49,970 nucleotides of DNA from Clostridium sp. D43t1_170807_H7 (GCF_015555905.1 NZ_JADNLK010000020.1:1-49970); one strand, 5' to 3'. Shown: positions 1 through 9,198, counted from the first letter of the stretch. Program-made: numbers and translations. The notes: generated from the sequence alone by a model not told the origin.

Positions 1-55
1 CTACTATTAGCTCTATGCTTTTTGGCATACTATAAATTAAATTCCCGAAGGGAGC

Positions 56-76
56 GTGGCGAAAGCCACTTTTTTT
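56..76 (+). terminator. Rho-independent terminator of an upstream gene
   Basis: A GTGGC stem, GAAA tetraloop and GCCAC stem are followed directly by seven T. The transcript it ends begins left of the window. A second small stem (TATGC at 14-18 with GCATA at 25-29) and CCC-GAA-GGG at 44-52 lie just upstream, so the 3' part of a structured leader or transcript is possible, but I do not recognise one. Confidence 0.7.
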
Positions 77-111
77 ATTTATATAATAAAATAAATAAGA
101 GGTATTGCTTT

Positions 112-137
112 TAATGCTTTAACGTGTTAAAGTATTA
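112..137. promoter_or_regulatory. Imperfect palindrome upstream of the amino acid ABC operon
   Basis: The arms CTTTAAC (117-123) and GTTAAAG (126-132) are perfect inverted repeats around a GT centre. They extend outward after one mismatch to TAAT and ATTA. The site lies 35 bases before the GTG start of the binding-protein gene and could be an operator or a short leader hairpin. No regulator is identified. Confidence 0.3.
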
Positions 138-171
138 AATAAGAAAAGTTTTAAATAAGGGGGATATATTT

Positions 172-987
172 GTGAATTTTTGTAAATTAATAAAAAGTAT
201 AATTTTAGGGGGAAGTATTTTAGCTTTATCAATTGCCTATGTTGGTTGTTCAAATGAATCTTCTGAAAGCACATTAGATAAAGATACACTTATTGTTGGA
301 ATGGATGATGCATTTGCTCCAATGGGGTTTAAAGATGAATCCGGGGAGATAACTGGTTTTGATGTTGATTTAGCAAAAGAATTAGGTAAAAGGTTAAATA
401 AAGAAATTATTTTTCAACCAATTGATTGGACAATGAAAGAGTCTGAACTGAAATCAGGTAATATCGATTTAATATGGAATGGATATACAATAACAGAAGA
501 AAGAAAAAATAAAGTAGACTTCTCAGTTCCATATTTAAAAAATAAGCAAGTTATAGTAACACTAGCTGCTAGCAATATTAATTCAAAATCAGATTTAGCT
601 AATAAAAAAGTTGGTGCACAAAGTGAATCTTCAGCTGTTACTGCAATGGAAAAAGAAGAAGAATTATATAGTAGTTTTAATGGTGGAAGTGCTATTACTT
701 TTGAAGATAATAACCAAGCTTTAATGGATTTAGAAGCTGGTAGAATTGATGCTGTAGTAGCAGATGAAATTCTTGTAAGATACTATTTAAGCTTAAAAGG
801 TGAAGAAAAATTTAAAATATTAGATGATAACTTTGGTGAAGAAGAATACGGTGTTGGTATTAGAAAAGGTGATACAGAAATGGTAGATGACTTTAACAAA
901 GCTTATAAAGAAATGCAAGAAGATGGCACATTACAAGAAATATCTGAAAAATGGTTTAATGAGGATATTACAATAAAATCTGAATAA
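172..987 (+). CDS. Amino acid ABC transporter, substrate-binding lipoprotein
   Basis: This is a family-3 periplasmic-type solute binding protein of 271 aa. The first 25 residues form a lipoprotein signal: a short basic start, a hydrophobic run, then Tyr-Val-Gly-Cys with the lipidated Cys at position 26. The mature part carries the usual family pattern, including the G-F-D-V-D-L-A lobe-1 motif and a WNGYTITEER-like segment. This class binds polar or charged amino acids (arginine, glutamine, cystine); the exact ligand cannot be read from sequence. The start is GTG, with AAGGGGGAT about 7 bases upstream. The permease follows after 23 bases and the ATPase 10 bases later, giving one complete uptake operon. 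Confidence 0.9.
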   Translation: MNFCKLIKSIILGGSILALSIAYVGCSNESSESTLDKDTLIVGMDDAFAPMGFKDESGEITGFDVDLAKELGKRLNKEIIFQPIDWTMKESELKSGNIDLIWNGYTITEERKNKVDFSVPYLKNKQVIVTLAASNINSKSDLANKKVGAQSESSAVTAMEKEEELYSSFNGGSAITFEDNNQALMDLEAGRIDAVVADEILVRYYLSLKGEEKFKILDDNFGEEEYGVGIRKGDTEMVDDFNKAYKEMQEDGTLQEISEKWFNEDITIKSE

Positions 988-1010
988 ATAAAAAAAGGGG
1001 AGTAACTAAA

Positions 1011-1685
1011 TTGGAAAATATAATAGCTGCACTTAATACACTTATAAATTATTTTTTTACCTTATTGCCACAAGTTTTAGAGGGATTAAAGGTAACACTT
1101 GAACTATTTATTTTAACATTAATATTATCTATTCCTTTAGGAATTGTTGTAGCATTAGGTAGGTTGTCTAAAATAAAAATTATTAATAAAATAACAAGTT
1201 GTTATATTTTAATAATGAGAGGAACTCCTCTTCTTTTACAAATAGTATTTATATTTTTTGGACTTCCTAATTTAAATATTGTAATTAATAGATTTCCAGC
1301 GGCTATAATTGCATTTACATTAAACTACGGTGCTTACTTTGGAGAAATATTTAGAGCAGGAATATCATCAGTAGAAATTGGACAGTATGAAGCTGCTCAT
1401 GTATTAGGTTTATCAAAAAAAGATACATTTTTTAGAATAATACTTCCACAAGCTTTTAAAACTGTATTACCGCCTGTAGCAAATGAAATAGTAACTTTAG
1501 TAAAAGATACAGCTTTAGTATATGTTATAGGCCTAGATGAACTATTAAGAGTGGGTAAAATAGCATGTAATAGAGATTCATCTTTATTACCTTTAGTGAT
1601 TATAGGAATAGTTTATTTAATTCTTATAGGAGTTTTAACTAAAATATTAGACAAACTTGAAAAAAAATATCAATACTATAATTAA
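1011..1685 (+). CDS. Amino acid ABC transporter, permease (HisM/GlnP type)
   Basis: A 224-aa polytopic membrane protein with about five hydrophobic segments. It has the conserved permease EAA loop around residues 120-150, where the sequence reads EAAHVLGLSK then ILPQAFKTVLPP, the site that docks the ATPase. The start is TTG with AAAGGGGAG upstream. Because only one permease gene is present, the membrane channel is probably a homodimer. It lies between the binding protein and the ATPase of the same operon. Confidence 0.9.
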   Translation: MENIIAALNTLINYFFTLLPQVLEGLKVTLELFILTLILSIPLGIVVALGRLSKIKIINKITSCYILIMRGTPLLLQIVFIFFGLPNLNIVINRFPAAIIAFTLNYGAYFGEIFRAGISSVEIGQYEAAHVLGLSKKDTFFRIILPQAFKTVLPPVANEIVTLVKDTALVYVIGLDELLRVGKIACNRDSSLLPLVIIGIVYLILIGVLTKILDKLEKKYQYYN

Positions 1686-1695
1686 GAGGTGAATT

Positions 1696-2415
1696 ATGTT
1701 AAAGATTAGAGGTTTAAAGAAATCTTTTGGTAAGACTACAGTATTAAAAGGTGTAGATTTAGATATAATGGAAGGTGAAATTGTTGTAATTGTAGGTCCA
1801 TCTGGTGGCGGAAAAACAACTTTACTTAGAACAATAACAGGTTTAGAAACATGTGAAGAAGGTACTATAGAAATTGCTGGAGAAGTTCTTTGTAAAAATG
1901 GAAAGTATGCAGATAAAAAATCAATTAATGCTATTAGAAAAAATATAGGACTTGTTTTTCAAGGATTTAACCTTTTTCCACATAAGTCTGTATTAGAAAA
2001 TATTATTGAAGCTCCTATTAGAGTATTAGGCGAAAACAAAGATACTGCAATACAAAATGCAAATGAAATTTTAAGATTCTTAGGATTATCAGATAAAGCT
2101 AATAACTATCCTTGTGAATTATCTGGGGGGCAGAAACAAAGAGTAGCTATTGGTAGGGCATTAGCGTTAAATCCAAAATTAATGTGTTTTGATGAACCAA
2201 CTTCAGCTCTAGATCCATCATTAACAAAAGATGTTGCTGCATTAATTAAAAGTTTAAGTAAAAAAGGTATGTCTATGCTTATAATTACTCATGATATGGA
2301 GTTTGCAAAACTTGTTTCTAATAAAATTGTATCAATGGATTCTGGAGTAATTATTGATAAACACATATATAACGACAAAACCGAAATATCAGAAAACGCC
2401 ATTCAATATAATTAA
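1696..2415 (+). CDS. Amino acid ABC transporter, ATP-binding protein (GlnQ type)
   Basis: A 239-aa ABC ATPase that drives the importer encoded just upstream. Walker A is GPSGGGKTT at residues 34-42, the Q-loop is within LVFQGFNLF, the signature LSGGQKQR begins near residue 142, and Walker B with the catalytic Glu is MCFDEPTSALDP near 164-175. The H-loop is ITHDMEFA. RBS AGAGGTG precedes the ATG by a few bases. It ends the operon. Downstream there is only an AT-only inverted repeat (2414-2449) and no classical terminator. Confidence 0.93.
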   Translation: MLKIRGLKKSFGKTTVLKGVDLDIMEGEIVVIVGPSGGGKTTLLRTITGLETCEEGTIEIAGEVLCKNGKYADKKSINAIRKNIGLVFQGFNLFPHKSVLENIIEAPIRVLGENKDTAIQNANEILRFLGLSDKANNYPCELSGGQKQRVAIGRALALNPKLMCFDEPTSALDPSLTKDVAALIKSLSKKGMSMLIITHDMEFAKLVSNKIVSMDSGVIIDKHIYNDKTEISENAIQYN

Positions 2416-2449
2416 ATTATTAATTTTATATATATTTAATTAATAATTT
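2414..2449. repeat. AT-only inverted repeat after the ABC operon
   Basis: Twelve-base arms AAATTATTAATT (2414-2425) and AATTAATAATTT (2438-2449) form a perfect stem overlapping the stop codon of the ATPase gene. There is no GC pair and no T-run, so termination here would be weak. It could equally be an mRNA 3'-end stabiliser or chance in AT-rich DNA. Confidence 0.3.
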
Positions 2450-2575
2450 AATACAAAAATGACACTTTTGTTGATAGCAAACATTTGTTCCGTTAGTTGT
2501 TTTTATAAATTTCTATAATAATTTCCTCTTCTTTTTATAATACTAATATTATTAATGTTATAAGGAGAGATTAAA

Positions 2576-2812
2576 ATGTCTGAAAAAACTATGAAATTTA
2601 CAGATGATGCAGGAAATAAGGTTGAATATGCTATATTAGAGCAAAAACTAATTAATAAAACCGAATATGTTGCAATGGCTCCAGTAAATAATAAGAGTGA
2701 TGTAGAAATATTCAAAATTGCTTTTGATAAAGATTGGAATGAAACATTAATTCAAGTTGAATCTGAAAATGAGTTAAATATGGTTAGACAAGTATCTAGT
2801 ATTAAATTTTAA
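2576..2812 (+). CDS. DUF1292 family small protein
   Basis: A 78-aa acidic protein matching the short DUF1292 (YrzB-like) pattern: a D-x-x-G-N segment followed by E-Y-x-x-L near the start, a K-T-E-Y-V-A-M strand and a terminal FKI...W...L...E segment. Its function is unknown. RBS AAGGAGAG sits 9 bases before the ATG. It is a single-gene unit with its own terminator (2819-2848). A GAAC-N4-GTTT motif lies about 90 bases upstream and is discussed as a weak finding. Confidence 0.75.
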   Translation: MSEKTMKFTDDAGNKVEYAILEQKLINKTEYVAMAPVNNKSDVEIFKIAFDKDWNETLIQVESENELNMVRQVSSIKF

Positions 2813-2818
2813 AAAAAG

Positions 2819-2848
2819 TAAAAAAGATCTATTAAATAGGTCTTTTTT
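2819..2848 (+). terminator. Terminator after the DUF1292 gene
   Basis: The stem AAAAAGATCTA / TAGGTCTTTTT (one G-U pair) ends in a T-run. Confidence 0.75.
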
Positions 2849-2970
2849 TATTTAAAGTATTATTAATAATATTTGTTTATTTAAATTTACGTTGAAATTG
2901 ATAATTACATATAGATGATAATTATTATTTGTGGTAATCTATAAAAAGAAAAATTTTTTTAGGAGGATAT

Positions 2971-3852
2971 ATGAAAAATATAACATTAAGTAATAGAACA
3001 AAAGGTGTTTTATTTATAATAATGTCTGCATTTGGATTTGCTATGATGTCTGCATTTGTTAAACTTTCAGGAGATTTACCATCATTCCAAAAGACATTTT
3101 TTAGAAATATAACATCTTGTATAATTGCATTTATATTAATACTTATTAATAAAGAAAGTTTCTTTGGAAAATTAGAAAATCAGAAAATTTTAATTTTACG
3201 TTCAGTATTTGGTACACTAGGAATAGTTTTTAACTTTTATGCAATAGATAAATTAGTATTATCTGATGCTAATATGTTAAATAAATTAAGTCCATTCTTC
3301 GTAATAATATTCAGCGCTCTTTTCTTAAAGGAAAAAATAAATATAAAACAAGGACTAGCTATTATTGTAGCTTTTATAGGGGCATTATTTATAATTAAAC
3401 CACAATTTAATTTTGATATCATTCCATCATTAATTGGTATATTGGGTGCTATATGTGCAGCTGTAGCTTATACTTGCTTAAGGGTTTTAGGTGGAAAAGA
3501 AAAATACTATACTATTGTATTTTACTTCTCATTCTTTTCTACAATAGCTATATTACCATTTATGCTAATAGTATATAAAGAAATGTCAATGTTACAGTTT
3601 GTTTATTTAATCTTAGCAGGTATCTTTGCTAGTATTGGACAATTTGGTATTACTATAGCTTATAAATATGCAAAAGCAAAAGAAATATCTATATTTGACT
3701 ATAGTAACATCCTTTTCTCAGCAATAATAAGTATAGTTTTATTTGGTGTTATTCCAGATTACCTAAGTGTAATTGGATACATAATTATATTTGCTGTATC
3801 ATTATATATGTTTTTATACAATAAAAAATTAGATAAAATTGAAAGAAAGTAA
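2971..3852 (+). CDS. DMT-superfamily EamA transporter
   Basis: A 293-aa membrane protein with about ten hydrophobic helices arranged as two EamA repeats, roughly residues 10-140 and 150-285. The first repeat shows the typical FxxKTFFRN and DKLVLSDANMLNKLSPFF segments. Members export metabolites or amino acids, often by proton antiport; the substrate here is unknown. RBS AGGAGG lies 6 bases before the ATG. It is monocistronic, with a strong terminator directly behind it. Confidence 0.88.
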   Translation: MKNITLSNRTKGVLFIIMSAFGFAMMSAFVKLSGDLPSFQKTFFRNITSCIIAFILILINKESFFGKLENQKILILRSVFGTLGIVFNFYAIDKLVLSDANMLNKLSPFFVIIFSALFLKEKINIKQGLAIIVAFIGALFIIKPQFNFDIIPSLIGILGAICAAVAYTCLRVLGGKEKYYTIVFYFSFFSTIAILPFMLIVYKEMSMLQFVYLILAGIFASIGQFGITIAYKYAKAKEISIFDYSNILFSAIISIVLFGVIPDYLSVIGYIIIFAVSLYMFLYNKKLDKIERK

Positions 3853-3853
3853 T

Positions 3854-3890
3854 AGAAAAAAGTTGTACTATATGTAGTGCAACTTTTTCT
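3854..3890 (+). terminator. Terminator after the EamA transporter gene
   Basis: AGTTGTACTA pairs with TAGTGCAACT (one G-U), flanked by A-run and T-run. It overlaps the end of the transporter gene closely. Confidence 0.85.
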
Positions 3891-3955
3891 ATTGTTGATA
3901 CTTCTAAATACTTATTTATCTATGCTATAATTAAAACTTGTAAAGGAGGAGTAAT

Positions 3956-6832
3956 ATGTATAATAATAAAACTTCAAGTGTGTTAGATATCCTTCTTAAT
4001 AATAAAAATAAAGAAGAATTAAAAATAGAACTGTATTTAAATAAAATAGATTATAAAGGTCAACTTTCTATAGAATTTAAAATTGGTTTAAAAAATAAGC
4101 CATCTAATAAATTAAATATAATAAGAGATATAAGACAATTTTTGGTGTATTATGAAAATAGCATATCTCTAAAATATAGTAATGATTTCACATTTGATAT
4201 AAATAAGCAATACTTCTCAAGTAATGATCTTGCTTTAATTGACTTTATTTATGAACTTCTAGAGATAGAAGGTAGTAAATCTAAATATCTAAAATCTAAT
4301 GATAGATTAATTGAAGGTAAATACATATATCCACCTAAATATTTAATTAGGGAATTATTTTATATTGTAAAGGATCATCATATTTATTTTAATGAAGGCT
4401 TCTTTAATAGACCTGTTGACTGTGAGATCCTATTAGGAAACCCATATATAGAAATGAATCTAGAATATATAGATAAAGAGTATAAGTTACAACTTCTATC
4501 TGATTTACCAATAATATTAAATAACAATTATAATGTCTTATTTAAAGGTACTACTATATATTTACCTGAAAAAAACTTTATTAATAAAATAAGACCTTAT
4601 TTTGAAATCTTCAAAAAAGATAATAATGTTATTATTCCAAAAAGTGAAGAAGAAAGAGTTTTAAAAGAACTTATTCCAACTCTTAATAATATAAGTGATA
4701 ATTTAATATTATCATCAAACATTAAAGAAAAAGTTATTTTAGCTAAGCCAAAATTCAACTTCTATTTTAATAAGGAAAATAACTTTGTTCTAATGACTTT
4801 AAAAGTTCAATATGATAAATTTGAATTTAATATATTTAATGAATTCGATGAAAAAATAATATATAGAGATTTTAATAAAGAACAAGAAGTTATGTCTGCT
4901 TTAAAAGCCCTTGGATTTGATCATATTAATGATAAATATTACTTAACATTAGGTGATGATTATATATATAATTTCTTTAAAAATAAGATTCATGAGTTAC
5001 AAAAATTTGGTGAAGTTTATTATTCAGAAAATTTTAAAGGAATACGTAAGATAGATTCTAAGGGGATAATAGGACATATATCTGTTGGAAAATATGATTA
5101 TTTTGAATTAAAATTTGATATAAAAGATATACCTCAATTTGAAATAAGTAATGTTTTAAGAGCTTTTAGGGATAATTTAAAATATTATAAACTTGAAAAT
5201 GGTGAGTATCTAGATTTAGAGTCCTTAGAATTAAATAACTTTTTAAAATTAATAGATAATCTTAACTCTTGTAATGATATAAAAAATAACACAATTGAAT
5301 TTCATAAAAGTAAAGGATTATACGCAAATGAATTTATAAAAGAAAATAATATCAAATTCATGAAAGGAATTGGATATCTAAGAAATCTTAAATCTCAATT
5401 TAATAATATAAATAAATTAAAATATGAACTTCCAAGAGAATTTGTTGGAGAGCTTAGACAATATCAATATACGGGATATTGTTTTTTTAAAACTTTATAT
5501 AATCTAGGATTTGGTGGAATATTAGGAGATGAGATGGGATTAGGTAAAACTATACAAGCTATTGCATTTATATCATCTATTAAAGAAAAAACTTCTTTGA
5601 TTATAGCTCCCTCTTCATTAGTCTTTAATTGGAAACAAGAATTCACTAAATTTGCTCCTGAATTAAATGTTAAAGTAGTTACAGGAGTAAAAGATGATAG
5701 GAGTAAAACTTTAGATAATACTGAGGAATATGATGTTTTAATAACTACATATTCATTATTAAAAAATGATATAGATAAATACTTAAATATTGATTTTAAT
5801 TGTGTAATATTAGATGAAGCACAAAATATAAAAAATCATACATCACAAAATGCAATGTATGTAAAGCAACTTAATAGTAAAAGTAAATTTGCCCTTACAG
5901 GAACACCTATTGAAAATTCTTTATTAGAACTATGGTCTATCTTTGATTTTATAATGCCTGGATACTTATTTGATAGAGATACTTTTATCGTTAAATATTA
6001 TAGAAGATTCATGGATAATAATGAATTATCTATTGAGTTTAAAAACTTAATAAAGCCATTTATATTAAGAAGGCTAAAAAAAGATGTTCTTAAAGAGCTT
6101 CCATCAAAAATTGAAAAAATTATTGAAGTAGAGCTTCCCAAATCTCAACAAAAAGTTTATAGCATTTATAATAATAAAGTTATAGATTTAATTGAAAAGA
6201 AAATACGTGATGATGACTTTTCTAATGGTAAGATAGAAATACTATCATATATAACAAAATTAAGGCAAATAGCATTAGATCCAAGTGTCGTACTAGAAAA
6301 TTATCAAGGTGAAAGTGGTAAAATAGATGCTTTAATAGAATTATTACATCAAGCTAATGATGAAGGACATAAAATATTAGTTTTTTCTCAATTTACTTCT
6401 GTTTTACACAGTATAAAAAGAAGATTAGAAATAGAAAATTTGAAATATTGTTATTTAGATGGTACACTGTCACATAAGAAGAGAAATGAGGCAGTAGATA
6501 CCTTTAATGAAGGTAATATCCCAATATTCCTAATAAGTTTAAAGGCTGGTGGTACTGGTCTAAATCTTCAAAGCGCAGATGTTGTTATACACTTTGATCC
6601 ATGGTGGAACCCATCTGTAGAAGCCCAAGCAAGTGATAGAGCTCATAGAATAGGTCAGAAAAATATTGTTGAAGTAATAAAGCTTATATCAAAAGATACA
6701 GTAGAGGAAAAAGTTATTAAACTACAAAATGAGAAAAAGCAATTAATAAATAAAATTTTAGATGATAACTCTCTAGATACTAATAATATTTTTGAACTAT
6801 CAAAGGATGAAATATTAAGGTTATTTGAATAA
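3956..6832 (+). CDS. SNF2-family DNA-dependent ATPase
   Basis: A 958-aa protein of the bacterial SNF2 (Swi2/RapA-like) group. The N-terminal half (about 1-480) is the variable SNF2-associated region; no SWIM zinc-finger cysteines are seen. The ATPase core follows: motif I GDEMGLGKT near residue 524, motif II DEAQ near 620, motif III LTGTPIENS, and the C-terminal lobe with AGGTGLNLQSAD and DPWWNPSVEAQASDRAHRIGQ near 860-900. Such proteins translocate on DNA and remodel protein-DNA complexes. The specific partner is unknown. RBS AAAGGAGGAG is strong and an extended -10 TGCTATAAT lies upstream. A TPR gene follows after 42 bases and may be co-transcribed. Confidence 0.92.
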   Translation: MYNNKTSSVLDILLNNKNKEELKIELYLNKIDYKGQLSIEFKIGLKNKPSNKLNIIRDIRQFLVYYENSISLKYSNDFTFDINKQYFSSNDLALIDFIYELLEIEGSKSKYLKSNDRLIEGKYIYPPKYLIRELFYIVKDHHIYFNEGFFNRPVDCEILLGNPYIEMNLEYIDKEYKLQLLSDLPIILNNNYNVLFKGTTIYLPEKNFINKIRPYFEIFKKDNNVIIPKSEEERVLKELIPTLNNISDNLILSSNIKEKVILAKPKFNFYFNKENNFVLMTLKVQYDKFEFNIFNEFDEKIIYRDFNKEQEVMSALKALGFDHINDKYYLTLGDDYIYNFFKNKIHELQKFGEVYYSENFKGIRKIDSKGIIGHISVGKYDYFELKFDIKDIPQFEISNVLRAFRDNLKYYKLENGEYLDLESLELNNFLKLIDNLNSCNDIKNNTIEFHKSKGLYANEFIKENNIKFMKGIGYLRNLKSQFNNINKLKYELPREFVGELRQYQYTGYCFFKTLYNLGFGGILGDEMGLGKTIQAIAFISSIKEKTSLIIAPSSLVFNWKQEFTKFAPELNVKVVTGVKDDRSKTLDNTEEYDVLITTYSLLKNDIDKYLNIDFNCVILDEAQNIKNHTSQNAMYVKQLNSKSKFALTGTPIENSLLELWSIFDFIMPGYLFDRDTFIVKYYRRFMDNNELSIEFKNLIKPFILRRLKKDVLKELPSKIEKIIEVELPKSQQKVYSIYNNKVIDLIEKKIRDDDFSNGKIEILSYITKLRQIALDPSVVLENYQGESGKIDALIELLHQANDEGHKILVFSQFTSVLHSIKRRLEIENLKYCYLDGTLSHKKRNEAVDTFNEGNIPIFLISLKAGGTGLNLQSADVVIHFDPWWNPSVEAQASDRAHRIGQKNIVEVIKLISKDTVEEKVIKLQNEKKQLINKILDDNSLDTNNIFELSKDEILRLFE

Positions 6833-6874
6833 TTTAAATAACTTTACTAAAATACAATAAAAAGAGGTATTATA

Positions 6875-7651
6875 ATGGAATTAAATAAAGACTTTTTAGA
6901 AAAATACAATGATTTAATGAATAAAGATGTTGAATTAGCTCTTGAATTTTCATTAAATGCATTAAAAGAAAGTAATAATGTAGATTTCTATGCATATATT
7001 GCTGATTGCTATATGTCATTAGATGAATTTGATAAAGCTGTAAGCGCTTTAAAAACAGGCTTAGATAATAATTGTACTAATGGTACATATGCTAAAAGTT
7101 TATTAGGAGAATCTTTATTTTACTTAAACAAATTTGAAGAAAGTAAGGCTGTATTCGAAGATTTAAGATTAGAAAATCCTAATAGTTTTTTTGTTACAGC
7201 TTACTTAATTGATGTTAATATTAATTTAAATAAATATGAAGAGGCTATTAAATTAGGTGAAGATATATTAAACTGTAATGTACTAGATTCTAATGATACT
7301 GCATATATATTAGTTAATCTAGGATGGATTAACTTAAAATACCTAAACAATAAAGATAAAGCCTTGGAATATTTTAATAAAGCATTAGAACTTGATAAAA
7401 ATATCGGTAGAGCCTATATCGGGTTAGCTGAATACTATTTTAGTATTGGAGATTATAATAGCTCATTAGTAAATTATGAAAAAGCAATAGATTTACAAGA
7501 AGGAACAATTGATGTCTATTTTGGCATTGCAATGTGCTATAAAGCATTAAAACAATATGATGATGCTTTAAGTTATTTACATATAGTCCATGATGCAGAT
7601 AACACTAATGAAACATATATAAAAGAAATCAATGAAATAGAAAAATTATAA
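6875..7651 (+). CDS. Tetratricopeptide repeat protein
   Basis: A 258-aa soluble helical protein made of about six TPR units. The clearest are residues 45-75 (YIADCYMSLDEFDKAVSAL), 145-180 (NLGWINLKYLN..KALEYFNKALEL) and 180-215 (AYIGLAEYYFSIGDYNSSLVNYEKAIDL). No signal peptide or catalytic domain is present, so it is likely a protein-binding scaffold. It follows the SNF2 gene by 42 bases with RBS AAGAGGT, so the two may work together, although nothing in the sequence proves this. Confidence 0.85.
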   Translation: MELNKDFLEKYNDLMNKDVELALEFSLNALKESNNVDFYAYIADCYMSLDEFDKAVSALKTGLDNNCTNGTYAKSLLGESLFYLNKFEESKAVFEDLRLENPNSFFVTAYLIDVNINLNKYEEAIKLGEDILNCNVLDSNDTAYILVNLGWINLKYLNNKDKALEYFNKALELDKNIGRAYIGLAEYYFSIGDYNSSLVNYEKAIDLQEGTIDVYFGIAMCYKALKQYDDALSYLHIVHDADNTNETYIKEINEIEKL

Positions 7652-7702
7652 TTTTGAATTAAGTTTAAAAAAAGTGATTATACTAAGGTTGAGGTGATAC
7701 TT

Positions 7703-8071
7703 ATGTACCAAAGTATAGGGATAAACTTAAGCAAAAATTTAGATGCAGCTACAAAAAGAATAAAAGTTCCTGCTATTACTCAAAGATCATATTACAAAGA
7801 CTCAAATAATTGGGAAGAAGAATTCATTAATTTTTATAAATCTGATTCTGATTCTGATTATAATAATATGGATTATGATGATAATATTAACTATTTAGAT
7901 GATGATTATGACGAATCTATAAATGATGATTCAGAATGTTCATGTGGATGCTGTAATACTGGTTCATTAATGGATAAAATGAAAAATATAGATTCTAAGG
8001 TTGCAGTTATGGCTGGAATAGGTGCTTTAATAGGATTAATTGGTTTGTATAAGTTGCTTAAAAGAAGATAA
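7703..8071 (+). CDS. Small acidic protein with C-terminal membrane anchor, unknown
   Basis: A 122-aa protein I do not recognise. Residues 45-80 are very rich in Asp and Asn. A cysteine cluster CSCGCC follows near residue 84-89, then a hydrophobic segment (about 100-118) and a basic tail LLKRR, so the acidic part would face one side of the membrane. ATG 7703 is chosen because GAGGTGAT at 7691-7698 is its ribosome binding site; a GTG at 7694 would lie inside that site. The Cys cluster could bind metal. A strong terminator follows. Confidence 0.6.
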   Translation: MYQSIGINLSKNLDAATKRIKVPAITQRSYYKDSNNWEEEFINFYKSDSDSDYNNMDYDDNINYLDDDYDESINDDSECSCGCCNTGSLMDKMKNIDSKVAVMAGIGALIGLIGLYKLLKRR

Positions 8072-8090
8072 AGTATTTATAAATATTTTA

Positions 8091-8126
8091 AAATAAGCGT
8101 CGTAAATTACTAGCGACGCTTATTTT
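8091..8126 (+). terminator. Terminator after the acidic membrane protein gene
   Basis: A 12-bp perfect stem, AAATAAGCGTCG (8091-8102) with CGACGCTTATTT (8114-8125), then T. Confidence 0.85.
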
Positions 8127-8191
8127 ATCTAAATATCTCAATTCTATAAAAGCTTATTTAATTATAAAAAATTATTAAGGAGAATTTTGAA

Positions 8192-8719
8192 ATGAAGGAA
8201 ATTATAATTTGCGTTGATGAAAATGACAAGGAACTGGGGTATATTGAGAAAATGGATGCTCATATTAAAGGTGTGCTTCATAGAGCATTATCAATATTTA
8301 TTTTTAATGATAAAAATGAACTACTTTTACAAAAAAGATATAGTGGAAAATATCATTCACCTAGTCTTTGGACAAATACTTGTTGTACACACCCTAATAA
8401 AAACGAAAGTACAGATTCTGCTGCTAAAAGACGTTTGCAAGAAGAAATGGGATTTTCTTGTGATTTAAAAGAAGTATTTTCTTTTATGTACTATATTAAG
8501 TTTGATAACAATCTTATAGAACATGAATTCGATCATGTATACTTTGGTAGATATTCAGATAAAGTTTATATAAATCCATTAGAAGTTGAAGATTATAAAT
8601 GGATATCAATAAATGAAATAAAAACTGATTTACAAAATAATCCCCAAAAATATACTTATTGGTTTAGATATATAATGGAAAATCATATAAAAGAAATTGA
8701 AGAAAACTTAGATTTTTAG
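8192..8719 (+). CDS. idi: Isopentenyl-diphosphate delta-isomerase, type I (NUDIX)
   Basis: A 175-aa enzyme interconverting IPP and DMAPP. The type I catalytic Cys motif is TNTCCTHP, with Cys65 at the position of E. coli Cys67. The acidic pair is EHEF at 110-113, aligning with the E. coli ENEV. The NUDIX-like helix is around AAKRRLQEEMGF at 79-90, and HRALSIFIF and LLLQKR are also conserved. RBS AAGGAGAA is present. The window also holds ispH, so isoprenoids are made by the MEP route, in which an isomerase is optional. Many Firmicutes instead carry the unrelated flavin type II enzyme. Confidence 0.9.
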   Translation: MKEIIICVDENDKELGYIEKMDAHIKGVLHRALSIFIFNDKNELLLQKRYSGKYHSPSLWTNTCCTHPNKNESTDSAAKRRLQEEMGFSCDLKEVFSFMYYIKFDNNLIEHEFDHVYFGRYSDKVYINPLEVEDYKWISINEIKTDLQNNPQKYTYWFRYIMENHIKEIEENLDF

Positions 8720-8822
8720 ATTAATATAATATATTAAAAACTATTGTAAGTAAATTAATAGTAATATAAAATATTTTATATAAAAATCTAATTATTTTAC
8801 AAATGAAAGGAAATAACTAAAT

Positions 8823-9167
8823 ATGGATAATAAAAAGCCACAAGAATATATAGCTAATATAGCAAAGGCATCATCTTACTTTGCATTTAAGAATGGTCCA
8901 ATTAAGGATTTATGTAAAGAAGGGAAAATCTCAGAAGAAGAAATGAATAATATACAATCATATATGCAAAATCACTTAGCTTATCTTTATACAGTGTTAC
9001 TTGAAGAAAATAATCTTAAAAAATTTGATTTAGTAATTAGCACTATGAATAAATTTTATGTTAATGATAAAGTAGAAGTGTTATTAGCTGATGATGGCTT
9101 TGATAAGTTTTATGAAAACTTATTTCCACAAGTATCAAATATATCAATAAATAATATAAAAAAATAG
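8823..9167 (+). CDS. Conserved clostridial hypothetical protein
   Basis: A 114-aa protein, probably all-helical, with no signal peptide, transmembrane segment or recognised motif. Features visible are a charged N-terminus and a repeated pattern of hydrophobic and basic residues (YLYTVLLEENNLKKFDLVI). RBS AAAGGAAAT lies 7 bases before the ATG. Only the trpP T-box promoter separates it from the next gene. I cannot assign a function. Confidence 0.6.
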   Translation: MDNKKPQEYIANIAKASSYFAFKNGPIKDLCKEGKISEEEMNNIQSYMQNHLAYLYTVLLEENNLKKFDLVISTMNKFYVNDKVEVLLADDGFDKFYENLFPQVSNISINNIKK

Positions 9168-9169
9168 CA

Positions 9170-9198
9170 TTGACTTGCATCTATTTTATGGATATAAT
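9170..9198 (+). promoter_or_regulatory. Sigma-A promoter of the trpP T-box transcript
   Basis: TTGACT at 9170-9175 and TATAAT at 9193-9198 are separated by exactly 17 bases, close to ideal. Transcription would start near 9205, at the 5' side of the T-box leader. Confidence 0.85.

Noticed and set aside
8214..8468. 84-aa ORF overlapping idi in another frame
   Set aside because: Lies wholly inside idi, has no ribosome site and resembles no protein.
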